From assembly GCF_026626635.1 (NCBI RefSeq), contig NZ_JAPNKA010000001.1:7502001-7566000 (forward strand): a stretch of 64,000 bases of DNA. The letters run 5' to 3'. How positions within the stretch are numbered: position 1 is the stretch's first letter; each line of letters begins with the position of its first letter. Positions 1-25,700 of the stretch are shown here, in pieces. A program made the position numbers and the translations under genes. The notes beneath the pieces were generated by a model. It saw only the letters and a list, made by a program, of their open reading frames with translations, made no database searches and was not told where the DNA came from. This DNA is from Archangium lansingense. GTDB lineage: Bacteria; Myxococcota; Myxococcia; Myxococcales; Myxococcaceae.

Positions 1-105
1 ACACAGCTGTCGCTGCTGGAGCTGGGCGTCGGCGTCGGGCCGGAGCTGCCCGGCGCGGGCCTCGCCCTGCATGTGGGGCTCGTAGAGGTCAGTGCCTCGT
101 TCTAA
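1..105 (+). CDS. C-terminal end of an upstream gene (partial, unidentified)
   Basis: Frame 1 is open from the first base to a TAA at 103-105 and gives 34 residues ending in VSASF. The composition is mostly small and hydrophobic residues and shows no recognisable motif. It would be the tail of a gene running toward the lipopeptide cluster. The fragment is too short to identify, and an open frame of this length can arise by chance in DNA this GC-rich. The 79 bases between its stop and the next start hold no clear terminator. Confidence 0.3.
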   Translation, partial: TQLSLLELGVGVGPELPGAGLALHVGLVEVSASF

Positions 106-1353
106 AGGCACGGCCCGGCGTAGCTCGATGACACCATCTTCGTTCCTTGGATTTCCAACCGACTCGGGTACCTAAGAGGGCGCCTTGAACCGGCCTGCTC
201 TGCCTCATTCTCAGTGCGACAACCTCGTTGATCTCCTGCGCATGCGCGTGGAGACGCAGGGAAATCAACTCCTGTACCGCTTCCTGGAGACAGGAGACCT
301 GGACGGCGGGATGGAGGAGTGGAACTACGCCCACCTGGATGCACGCGCGCGCGCGATCGGCGCGGCCCTGCAGGCGGCGGGAGCCCAGGGCCAGCGCGCC
401 CTGCTGCTGTTCCCCCCGGGGCTGGAGTTCATCGCGGCCTTCATGGGCTGCATCTACGGCGGCGTGGTGGCCGTGCCCGCCTACCCGCCGGACCCGATGC
501 GGCTCGAGCGCACGCTGCCCCGTCTGCGGGCAATCGTGCGCGACTGCGAGGCGGCCTTCATCCTCACGTCCTCGTTCATCCTGGAGATGTCCGGGGCGAT
601 GCACGAGATGGCGCCGGAGATGGCGTCGCTGAAGTGGATCGCCACCGACGCCACGCCCGCGGACGCCGCCGACTCCTGGAGCAGGCCGGAGGTGTCCGGG
701 GACACGCTGGCCTTCCTGCAGTACACCTCGGGCTCCACGGGCATCCCCAAGGGCGTGATGCTCACGCACGCCAACGTGCTGCACAACGAGATGCTCATCG
801 CTCGCGGGTTCGGTCACACCCCCGAGTCGGTGGGCGTCGGCTGGCTGCCGCTGTTCCACGACATGGGCCTCATCGGCAACGTCATCCAGCCGATGTACGT
901 GGGCTTCCCCTGCACGATGATGTCGCCCATCGCCTTCCTGCAGCGGCCCGCGCGCTGGCTGCAGGCGGTGTCGCACTTCCGCGGCACCAGCAGCGGTGGC
1001 CCCAACTTCGCCTACGCGCTCGTGGCCCGGAAGATGACCGAGGCGGAGCGCGCCGAGCTGGACCTGAGCCGCTGGGACCTGGCCTTCAACGGCGCCGAGC
1101 CCATCCGCCAGGAGACGCTGGAGCACTTCGCCCGCACCTTCGCCCCGTGCGGTTTCCGGCGCGAGGCCTTCTACCCGTGCTACGGCCTGGCCGAGGCCAC
1201 GCTCATCGCCTCCAGCGGGAACAAGGAGGAGCCGGTCATCCACCTGGCGGTGGACCCCAGATCGCTGGAGAACGGGAAAGCCACCGCCGTGCCGGAGGGC
1301 ACGCAGGGCGCCCGGCTGATCGTGTCCTCGGGCAGCGCCCATCCGAGCAGCGC

Positions 1354-14991
<13,638 letters not shown>

Positions 14992-15004
14992 GCTGGGAGA
15001 AGCC

Positions 15005-16660
15005 ATGCTGAAGCTAGTCGTCATGCTGCTCCGCACGTCGCGGAGAGCGTTGTTCATCACCCTGTGCTTCGGACTGGCGTCCGGCGCGAGCAGCGCGGCG
15101 CTGCTGTCGTTGATCAACCAGTCGCTGCAGCGGCCCTACGAGGACCGCACGCAGCTGGGGCTGGCCTTCTGTGGCCTGGCGGTGGTGGCGATGCTCACAC
15201 GCGCCGGCTCGCAGATGCTGCTCAACAGCATGCACCAGGGCATCGTCATGGACCTGCGGCGGCGGCTGGCGCGGCAGTTCCTGGCCACCTCGCTGCGCCA
15301 CCTGGAGCAGACGGGCTCGCACCGCCTGCTGTCGTCCATGTCGAGCGACACCACCATGGTGGGCGTGGGCATGACGGCCCTGCCCGAGGTCTTCATCAGC
15401 ATCACAATCCTGATGGGCTCGCTGGTCTACCTGGCGTGGATCTCCTGGAAGATGCTGCTGGTGATGCTGGCCTTCATGACGATCGGGAGCCTGGCGTTCT
15501 CGTGGGCGACCAATCCGGCCATCAAGCTGCGCCACCAGGTGCGCCAGAGCGAGAACGCGCTTTTCAAGCGCTTCATGTCGCTGATGGATGGCGCCAAGGA
15601 GCTGAGGCTGCACCGCCCGCGCCGCAACGAGTTCCTGGAGCGGGTGTTGGATCCGATGGTGAGCCAGATCCGCACGCAGTGGGTGCGCGCGGAGAACCTC
15701 TTCGCGATGGCCAGCAGTGGAGGAATGTTCCTCTACATGTTCGTCATCGGGCTGCTGCTTTTCGTGATGCCGCGGTTCGCGCCGGTGACCCAGGCGGCGC
15801 TGGTGAGCTACACGCTGGTCATCATGTACTTGCAGCAGCCGTTGAACACCATCCTCTCCACGATGGCGTACGTGAACCGTTCCGTCGTGGCACTCGAGAA
15901 CCTCCAGAAGCTGGGGCTGAACCTCACCCCGGAGAACGAGACGCCGCCCGCGCTGCCCGCGGAGACGCCCGCGCGCCTGCGCTCCTTCCGTACGCTCGAG
16001 CTGCGGGGCATCACTCATACCTACCGCCGCGAGAACGATGACAGCTCCTTCACGTTGGGCCCCATCGACCTGACGGTGAACCGGGGGGAGCTGATCTTCC
16101 TGGTGGGTGGCAACGGCAGCGGAAAGACCACGCTCGCCAAGCTCCTCACCGGCCTGTACGCGCCCGAGGGCGGACAGCTGCTCGTGGATGGCCAGCCCAT
16201 CCGGGATGAGGAGCGGGACGAGTACCGGCAGCTCTTCTCGGCCGTCTTCTTCGACTTCCACCTGTTCGAGCAGCTGCTGGGACTGGGCTCGACCGAGCAG
16301 TTGGATCAGGCACAGCACTACCTGTCGAAGCTGCTGTTGGACCGCAAGGTGAAGATCGAGAACGGCAGCTTCTCGACCACCGAGCTGTCGCAGGGCCAGC
16401 GCAAGCGCCTGGCGCTGCTCACGGCGTACCTGGAGGACCGGCCCTTCTACATCTTCGATGAGTGGGCGGCGGACCAGGATCCGAGCTTCAAGGAGATCTT
16501 CTACAAGGAGATCCTCCCGGACCTGAAACGGCTCGGGAAGACGGTGCTCGTCATCTCGCACGACGACCGCTACTTCCGGCTCGCCGACCGGTTGCTCCAC
16601 ATCGACGCGGGGCAGCTGACTCCGATGGCGCAACCGCGCCTGGAGCAGGTCGGCACCTAG
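15005..16660 (+). CDS. Cyclic-peptide-type ABC exporter (SyrD/PvdE-like)
   Basis: This is a 551-residue half-transporter with an N-terminal membrane domain (about six hydrophobic segments, residues 10-300) fused to an ATPase domain. Walker A is GGNGSGKTT near residue 367, the signature is LSQGQRKR, and Walker B with D-loop reads YIFDEWAADQDP. The signature LSQGQ and DEWAADQD are typical of the cyclic peptide/siderophore transporter family that includes SyrD and PvdE. Family members pump nonribosomal peptides or their precursors across the inner membrane, and its place between the two synthetase genes fits export of this lipopeptide and possibly self-protection. The ATG at 15005 follows a GGGAGA, 13 bases after the first synthetase. 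Confidence 0.93.
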   Translation: MLKLVVMLLRTSRRALFITLCFGLASGASSAALLSLINQSLQRPYEDRTQLGLAFCGLAVVAMLTRAGSQMLLNSMHQGIVMDLRRRLARQFLATSLRHLEQTGSHRLLSSMSSDTTMVGVGMTALPEVFISITILMGSLVYLAWISWKMLLVMLAFMTIGSLAFSWATNPAIKLRHQVRQSENALFKRFMSLMDGAKELRLHRPRRNEFLERVLDPMVSQIRTQWVRAENLFAMASSGGMFLYMFVIGLLLFVMPRFAPVTQAALVSYTLVIMYLQQPLNTILSTMAYVNRSVVALENLQKLGLNLTPENETPPALPAETPARLRSFRTLELRGITHTYRRENDDSSFTLGPIDLTVNRGELIFLVGGNGSGKTTLAKLLTGLYAPEGGQLLVDGQPIRDEERDEYRQLFSAVFFDFHLFEQLLGLGSTEQLDQAQHYLSKLLLDRKVKIENGSFSTTELSQGQRKRLALLTAYLEDRPFYIFDEWAADQDPSFKEIFYKEILPDLKRLGKTVLVISHDDRYFRLADRLLHIDAGQLTPMAQPRLEQVGT

Positions 16661-16702
16661 ACACATCATCATCGCGCCAGGAATTCTGAGGAGTCATTGT
16701 CG

Positions 16703-19700
16703 ATGAGCGACACGAAGCGGAAGCTCGCGGATCTCACTCCGGAGCAGCGCGCGCTGCTGATGCGGCAGCTCAAACAGAAGGGGGCGAAGTCCACCTCCTC
16801 GCATCCGCCGCTCACCCGCCGGCCGCAAGATGGGGCGCCCCCGCCTCTGTCCTTCTCGCAACAGCGCCTGTGGTTCCTGGATCAGCTCGAGCCCGGCAGC
16901 GCCGCCTACAACATGCCCGTGGCGCTCCAGCTCGACGGCGCGTTGCGGGTGGACGCCCTGGAGCGCGCGCTCACCGAGCTCGTCCGCCGCCACGAGTCCC
17001 TGCGCACCACCTTCCAGGCCCACCAGGACAACCCCGTCCAGGTCATCTCGCCGCCCACGCCCGTCGTGCTGCCGGTGACGGATGTCTCGTCCCGCGAGGA
17101 TCGCGCGGCCGAAGTGCGCCGGCGCGTCGAGCGGGAAGCAGCCACGGGGTTCGATCTCGTGCGCGGGCCGCTGCTGCGTGGCTCCCTGCTGCGGCTGGGC
17201 GAGCGCCAGCACGTGCTGTTGCTCAACATGCACCACATCGTCTCGGACGGTTGGTCCATGGATGTGCTGGTGCGCGAAGTGGCCACGCTCTACGCGGCCT
17301 TCTCCGCGGGCCAGCCGTCGCCGCTGCCCGAGCTGCCCGCTCAGTACGCCGACTATTCCGTCTGGCAGCGCTCGTGGCTCCAGGGAGAGACCCTGGATGC
17401 GCAGCTCTCCTGGTGGCGCAAACAGCTCGAAGGCGCGCCCGCCGCCCTGGAGCTGCCCACCGACTTCCAGCGCCCCTCCGTCCAGTCCTTCCGGGGCGCC
17501 GCTGTCCCCGTGCGGCTGTCGCGTCCGGTGTCCGAGTCCCTCAAGGCCCTGTGCCAGAAGGAGGGCGTTACCCCCTTCATGGCCCTGCTGGCCGCCTACC
17601 AGCTCCTGCTCTCGCGCTACTCGGGCCAGGACGACATCACCATCGGCTCGCCCATCGCCGGCCGGCGCATGGTCGAGCTCGAGGGTCTCATCGGCTTCTT
17701 CGTCAACACGCTCGCCCTGCGCACCCGTCTGGAGGGCAACCCGTCCTTCCGCCAGGTGCTCGCACGCGTGAAGGAGACCACGCTCGGCGCCTTCGCCCAC
17801 CAGGACATTCCATTCGAGAAGCTCGTCGAGGAGCTCGCTCCCGCGCGCACCCTGGGCCGCTCGCCCCTGTTCCAGGTCATGTTCGCCCTGCAGAACATGC
17901 CCCAGCAGGAGCTCCAGCTCCCCGGCTTCTCCCTGCGCCCGTACCCGCTCGATGGCGTCAGCGCTCGCTTCGATCTGGAGCTGATCATCTCGGAGGGCGC
18001 GGACGGCTTCTCCGGTGAGCTGATCTACCGCAGCGACCTCTACTCCAAGGCCACGGCGGAACAGCTCTCGCGCCACTTCGCGACGCTGCTGGAGGGACTC
18101 GTCTCCCAGCCCGAGCTGCCCTTCCACCACCTGCCCCTGCTCTCCTCCGAGGAGCGCCAGAAGGTGCTGGTGGACTGGAATCACTCCCCCTCCAGCTACC
18201 CGCGTGACGCCACCATCAACGACGTCTTCGAGCGTCAGGTGGCCTCCACTCCGGATGCCATCGCCCTGGAATTCGGTGAGCAGCGCCTCACCTACCGTCA
18301 GCTCGACGAGGCCTCCAACCGCCTGGCCCACGTGCTGCGCGCTCGCGGTGTGGGTCCCGACTCCCGCGTCGCTCTGGCCCTGGACCGCTCGCTCGAGCTC
18401 ATCATCTCCCTGCTGGGCATCCTCAAGGCCGGCGGCGCCTACGTCCCTCTGGACACCTCCTATCCTCGCGAGCGTCTGTCCTTCATGCTGGAGGATGCAC
18501 AGCCCGCTCTGCTTGTCACCACTCGTGAGCAGCTCTCGCGTCTGCCCGCTGACGGCCTGCCGACGCTCCTCATCGAGGAGTCCACTGAAGCGCTGGCGAA
18601 GGCGCCCAGCACAGCGCCTCGCAGTGGCATCACTCCGCGCAACCTCGCCTACATCGACTTCACCTCGGGCTCCACCGGCAGGCCCAAGGGCGTGTGCATC
18701 GAGCACTCCTCCGTCCTGCGCACCGTCCTGGACGCGCGCTACGCCGAGGTGAGCGCTCAGCAGTCCTTCCTGCTCATCGCCCCCATCTCCTTCGACGCCT
18801 CCACGCTCGAAGTCTGGGGTCCGCTGCTCAATGGCGGCAGGCTCGTCGTCTTCCCTCCTCACTCTCCCAGCGACCTGCAGGAGCTCGCTGGCGTTCTCCA
18901 GCGCCACTCCGTCACCACCCTCCACCTCACCTCGGGTCTCTTCACCCAGATGGTGGATGGCAACCTCGACGGGCTGCGCGGCGTTCGCCAGCTCCTTACC
19001 GGTGGCGACGTCGTCTCCTCTCCTCACGTGCGCCGCGTCCTCGAGCAGCTGCGCATTCCGGTTACTGCCTGCTACGGCCCCACCGAGGGCACGCTCTTCA
19101 CCTCATGCTTCCGCATGACGGAGCCCTCGCAGGTGCCGGCCTCCGTGCCCATCGGCACGCCCATCTCCGGTACCCAGGTGTACCTGCTCGACAGCCACCT
19201 GCAGCCGGTTCCCCCGGGTACTCCGGGTGAGCTCTTCATCTCCGGTGACGGCCTGGCCCGCGGCTACCTGCAGCAGCCCGCCCTCACCGCCGAGCGCTTC
19301 CTCCCCAACCCCTTCAGCTCCACTCCCGGTTCCCGCCTCTACCGCACCGGTGATTTGGCCCGTCACCGCGCCGACGGCGTGCTCGAGTTCCTCGGCCGCG
19401 CTGACTTCCAGGTGAAGATCCGCGGCTTCCGCATCGAGCTGGGCGAGGTGGAAGCCGCGCTTCTCTCCCACCCCGAGGTGCGCGAGGCCATCGTCATTGC
19501 CCGCGAGGACTCTCCGGGCAACAAGCGTCTCGTCGGCTACGTCACCGGCAAGTCCGACGCGCTCGACACCCTCTCGCTGCGCTCTTACCTGCAGCAGCGG
19601 CTGCCCGAGTACATGGTGCCCTCGGCCCTCATGGCACTGGAGGCCCTGCCTCTTACTCCCAACGGCAAGGTGGACAGGAAGGCCCTTCCCGCCCCAGAGG

Positions 19701-22700
19701 CCCGCCCCGAGTTCCGTCCCTTCGTCCCGCCCTCCACACCCACCGAGGTTCGCCTCGCCTCCCTCTGGTGCGAGCTGCTCGGACTGACTCAAGTCAGCGC
19801 CCTGGACGACTTCTTCGAGCTGGGCGGCCACTCTCTGCTGGCCACCCGCCTCGTCTCTCGCATCCGCTCCACCTTCGAGGTGGAGCTGCCCCTGCGCGCC
19901 CTCTTCGAGGCCTCCACCCTCTCCGCCCTCTCCCAGCGCCTCGACGCTGCACTGCAGGCCGGCCAGGGCGTTTCCCTGCCTCCGCTCACCCGCGCTCCCC
20001 GGACCGACGCGCTGCCGTTGTCCTTCGCCCAGCAGCGCCTGTGGTTCCTCGACCAGCTCGAGCCCGGTAGCTCCGCCTACAACATGCCCGCGGCCCTGCG
20101 CCTCTCGGGCTCCCTCCACGTCTCCTCCCTCCAGCTCTCCCTCTCCGAGCTCCTCCGCCGCCACGAGTCCCTCCGCACCACCTTCAAGTCCGTCCAGGAC
20201 AACCCCGTCCAGGTCATCTCCGACGTTCCTGTCTCTCTCCTGCAGATCGTCGACCTGAGCGGCCTACCCGCGGACTCTCGCGAGGCCGAGGCCCAGCGTC
20301 TGGCCGAACAGGAAGCTCGCAAGGCCTTTGATCTGGCCAATGGGCCTCTGCTGCGTGCCACCCTCGTGCGGATGAGCGATTCCGAGCACGTGCTGCTGCT
20401 GACGATGCACCACATCGTCTCCGACGGCTGGTCCATGGGGGTGCTGGTACGCGAGGTCGCCGCTCTCTACGAGGCCTTCTCCGCTGGCAGACCCTCGCCC
20501 CTGCCCGAACTGCCCGTTCAGTACGCCGACTACGCTGTCTGGCAGCGAGGCTGGTTGCAGGGTGAGGCCCTGGATGCGCAGCTCTCCTGGTGGCGTAAGC
20601 ACCTCGAGGGCGCGCCCACCGCCCTGGAGCTGCCCACCGACTTCCAGCGCCCCTCCGTTCAGTCCTTCCGGGGTGCCGCCGTCCCCGTGCAGCTGTCTCG
20701 CCCGGTGTCCGAGGCCCTCAAGGCCCTGTGCCAGAAGGAGGGCGTTACCCCCTTCATGGCCCTGCTGGCTGCCTACCAACTCCTGCTCTCGCGCTACTCG
20801 GGCCAGGACGACATCACCGTTGGTTCGGCCATCGCCGGCCGCCGCGTCGCCGAGCTGGAAGGCCTCATCGGCTTCTTCGTCAACACCCTCGCCCTGCGCA
20901 CCCGCATGGAGGGCAACCCCAGCTTCCGCCAGGTGCTGGCCCGCGTGAAGGAGACCACGCTCGGCGCCTTCGCCCACCAGGACATTCCGTTCGAGAAGCT
21001 CGTCGAGGAGGTCGCCCCCGCGCGCACTCTCGGCCGTTCTCCTCTCTTCCAGGTGATGTTCGCCCTGCAGAACACTCCGGCGCCCCACCTGGCGCTGCCG
21101 GACCTGACGATCGATTCGCTGTCGGTCGAGGGCACCACGGCCCGGTTCGAGCTGGAGCTCAACCTCGCGGAAGCCCCGGAGGGCTTCTCGGGAACCCTGA
21201 CCTACAACCAGGATCTGTTCTCGGCGGCTACCGCGGAACAGCTCTCGCGCCACTTCGCGACGCTGCTGGAGGGACTCGTCTCCCAGCCCGAGCTGCCCTT
21301 CCACCACCTGCCCCTGCTCTCCTCCGAGGAGCGCCAGAAGGTGCTGGTGGACTGGAATCACTCCCCCTCCAGCTACCCTCGCGACGCCACCATCAACGAC
21401 GTCTTCGAGCGCCAGGTGGCCTCCACTCCGGATGCCATCGCCTTGGAATTCGGTGAGCAGCGCCTCACCTACCGTCAGCTCGACGAGGCCTCCAACCGCC
21501 TGGCCCACGTGCTGCGCGCTCGCGGTGTGGGCTCCGACTCCCGCGTCGCCCTGGCCCTGGACCGCTCGCTCGAGCTCATCATCTCCCTGCTGGGCATCCT
21601 CAAGGCCGGCGGTGCCTACGTCCCTCTGGACACCTCCTATCCTCGCGAGCGTCTGTCCTTCATGCTGGAGGATGCGCAGCCCGCTCTGCTCGTCACCACT
21701 CGTGAGCAGCTCTCGCGTCTGCCCGCTGACGGCCTGCCGACGCTCCTCATCGAGGAGTCCACTGAAGCGCTCGCGAAGGCGCCCAGCACCGCGCCTCGCA
21801 GCGGCATCTCTCCGCGCAATCTCGCCTACATCGACTTCACCTCGGGCTCCACCGGCAGGCCCAAGGGCGTGTGCATCGAGCACTCCTCCGTCCTGCGCAC
21901 CGTCCTGGACGCGCGCTACGCCGAGGTGAGCGCTCAGCAGTCCTTCCTGCTCATCGCCCCCATCTCCTTCGACGCCTCCACGCTCGAAGTCTGGGGTCCG
22001 CTGCTCAATGGCGGCAGGCTCGTCGTCTTCCCTCCTCACTCTCCCAGCGACCTGCAGGAGCTCGCTGGCGTTCTCCAGCGCCACTCCGTCACCACCCTCC
22101 ACCTCACCTCGGGTCTCTTCACCCAGATGGTGGATGGCAACCTCGACGGGCTGCGCGGCGTTCGCCAGCTCCTCACCGGTGGCGATGTCGTTTCTTCGCC
22201 TCACGTGCGCCGCGTCCTCGAGCAGCTGCGCATTCCGGTAACCGCCTGCTACGGCCCCACCGAGGGCACGCTCTTCACCTCATGCTTCCGCATGACGGAG
22301 CCCTCGCAGGTGCCGGCCTCCGTGCCCATCGGCACGCCCATCTCCGGCACCCTGGTGTACCTGCTCGACAGCCACCTGCAGCCGGTGCCTCCGGGTACTC
22401 CGGGTGAGCTGTTCATCTCCGGCGACGGCCTGGCCCGCGGCTACCTGCAGCAGCCTGCCCTCACCGCCGAGCGCTTCCTCCCCAACCCCTTCAGCTCCAC
22501 CCCCGGTTCCCGCCTCTACCGCACCGGTGATTTGGCCCGTCACCGCGCCGACGGCGTGCTCGAGTTCCTCGGCCGCGCTGACTTCCAGGTGAAGATCCGC
22601 GGCTTCCGCATCGAGCTGGGCGAGGTGGAAGCCGCTCTGCTCTCCCACCCCGAGGTGCGCGAGGCCATCGTCATTGCCCGCGAGGACTCCCCGGGCAACA

Positions 22701-25700
22701 AGCGTCTCGTCGGCTACGTCACCGGCAAGTCCGACGCGCTCGACACCCTCTCGCTGCGCGCGTTCCTGCAGCAGCGGCTGCCCGAGTACATGGTGCCCTC
22801 GGCCCTCATGGCACTGGAGGCCCTGCCGCTTACGCCCAACGGCAAGGTGGACAGGAAGGCCCTTCCCGCCCCAGAGGCCCGCCCCGAGTTCCGTCCCTTC
22901 GTCCCGCCCTCCACACCCACCGAGGTTCGCCTCGCCTCCCTCTGGTGCGAGCTGCTCGGACTGACTCAAGTCAGCGCCCTGGACGACTTCTTCGAGCTGG
23001 GCGGCCACTCTCTGCTGGCCACCCGCCTCGTCTCTCGCATCCGCTCCACCTTCGAGGTGGAGCTGCCCCTGCGCGCCCTCTTCGAGGCCTCCACCCTCTC
23101 CGCCCTCTCCCAGCGCCTCGACGCTGCACTCCTGGCCGGTCAGGGCGTTTCCCTGCCTCCGTTCACCCGCGCTCCCCGGACTGACGCGCTGCCGCTGTCC
23201 TTCGCGCAGCAGCGTCTGTGGTTCCTCGATCAGCTCGAGCCCGGTAGCTCCGCCTACAACATGCCCACGGCCCTGCGCCTGTCGGGCTCCCTCCACGTCT
23301 CCTCCCTCCAGCTCTCCCTCTCCGAACTCGTCCGCCGCCACGAGTCCCTCCGCACCACCTTCAAGTCCGTCCAGGACAACCCCGTCCAGGTCATCTCCGA
23401 CGTTCCGGTCTCTCTCCTGCAGATCGTCGACCTGAGCGGCCTGCCCACGGACTCCCGCGAGGCCGAGGCCCAGCGTCTGGCCGAACAGGAAGCTCGCAAG
23501 GCCTTCGATCTGGCCAATGGGCCCCTGCTGCGTGCCACCCTCGTGCGGCTGAGCGATTCCGAGCACGTGCTGCTGCTGACGATGCACCACATCGTCTCCG
23601 ACGGCTGGTCCATGGGCGTGCTGGTGCGCGAGGTCGCCGCGCTCTACGAGGCCTTCTCCACTGGCAGGCCCTCGCCCCTGCCTGAACTGCCCGTGCAGTA
23701 CGCCGACTACTCCGTCTGGCAGCGAGGCTGGTTGCAGGGTGAGGCCCTGGATGCGCAGCTCTCCTGGTGGCGTAAGCACCTCGAGGGCGCTCCCACCGCC
23801 CTGGAGCTGCCCACCGACTTCCAGCGCCCCTCCGTCCAGACCTTCCGGGGTGCCCTCGTCCCCGTCCAGCTATCGCGCTCGGTGTCCGACGCGCTCAAGA
23901 CCCTGTGCCAGAAGGAGGGCGTCACGCCCTTCATGGCCCTGCTGGCCGCCTACCAACTCCTGCTCTCGCGCTACTCGGGCCAGGACGACATCACCGTTGG
24001 TTCGGCCATCGCCGGCCGCCGCGTCGCCGAGCTGGAAGGCCTCATCGGCTTCTTCGTCAACACCCTCGCCCTGCGCACCCGCATGGAGGGCAACCCGTCC
24101 TTCCGCCAGATGCTTGCGCGCGTAAAGGAGACGACGCTCGGAGCTTTCGCCTACCAGGACATTCCCTTCGAGAAGCTCGTCGAGAAGCTTGCCCCCGTAC
24201 GCACGCTGGGCCGGACTCCTCTCTTCCAGGTGATGTTCGCCCTGCAGAACAATGCGGCCCCGCACCTGGCTCTGCCGAACCTGACGATCGATTCGCTCCC
24301 GTTCGAGAGCACCACTGCCCGGTTCGAGCTGGAACTCAACCTCGCGGAGGGCCCGGGGGGCTTCTCGGGAGTCCTGATCTACAACCAGGATCTGTTCTCG
24401 GCGGCTACCGCGGAACGGCTCTCGCGCCACTTCGCGACGCTGCTGGAGGGACTCGTCTCCCAGCCCGAGCTGCCCTTCCACCACCTGCCCCTGCTCTCCT
24501 CCGAGGAGCGCCAGAAGGTGCTGGTTGAGTGGAACCACTCGCCCTCCAGCTACCCTCGCGACGCCACCATCATCGACGTCTTCGAGCGTCAGGTGGCCTC
24601 CACTCCGGATGCCATCGCCCTGGAGTTCGGTGAGCAGCGCCTCTCCTACCGTCAGCTCGACGAGGCCGCTAACCGCCTGGCCCACGTGCTGCGCGCTCGC
24701 GGCGTCGGCCCTGACTCCCGCGTCGCTCTGGCCCTGGACCGCTCGCTCGAGCTCATCATCTCCCTGCTGGGCATCCTCAAGGCCGGCGGTGCCTACGTCC
24801 CTCTGGACACCTCCTACCCTCGCGAGCGTCTGTCCTTCATGCTGGAGGATGCACAGCCCGCCCTGCTCGTCACCACTCGTGAGCAGCTCTCGCGTCTGCC
24901 CGCTGACGGCCTGCCGACGCTCCTCATCGAGGAGTCCACTGAAGCGCTCGCGAAGGCGCCTGGCACCTCGCCCCGCAGTGGCATCACTCCGCGCAACCTC
25001 GCCTACATCGACTTCACCTCGGGCTCCACCGGCAGGCCCAAGGGCGTGTGCATCGAGCACTCTTCCGTCCTGCGCACCGTCCTGGACGCGCGCTACGCCG
25101 AGGTGAGCGCTCAGCAGTCCTTCCTGCTCATCGCCCCCATCTCCTTCGACGCCTCCACGCTCGAAGTCTGGGGTCCGCTGCTCAATGGCGGCAGGCTCGT
25201 CGTCTTCCCTCCTCACTCTCCCAGCGACCTGCAGGAGCTTGCTGGCATTCTCCAGCGCCACTCCGTCACCACCCTCCACCTCACCTCGGGTCTCTTCACC
25301 CAGATGGTGGATGGCAACCTCGATGGGCTGCGCGGCGTTCGCCAGCTCCTTACCGGTGGCGACGTCGTCTCCTCTCCCCACGTACGCCGCGTCCTCGAGC
25401 AGCTGCGCATTCCGGTAACCGCCTGCTACGGCCCCACCGAGGGCACGCTCTTCACCTCATGCTTCCGCATGACGGAGCCCTCGCACGTATCGGCCTCCGT
25501 GCCCATCGGCACGCCCATCTCCGGCACCCAGGTGTACCTGCTCGACAGCCACCTGCAGCCGGTTCCCCCGGGTACTCCGGGTGAGCTCTTCATCTCCGGT
25601 GACGGCCTGGCCCGTGGCTACCTGCAGCAGCCCGCCCTCACCGCCGAGCGCTTCCTCCCCAACCCCTTCAGCTCCGCTCCCGGTTCCCGCCTCTACCGCA

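Noticed and set aside
89..1342. 417-codon minus-strand frame opposite the FAAL
   Set aside because: Composition is Arg/Gly/His-rich without motifs, and the plus strand encodes a clear FAAL.
319..1345. N-terminal extension of synthetase 1 in frame 1
   Set aside because: Its translation is nonsense; the real FAAL N-terminal part is in frame 2, so this stretch is not protein.
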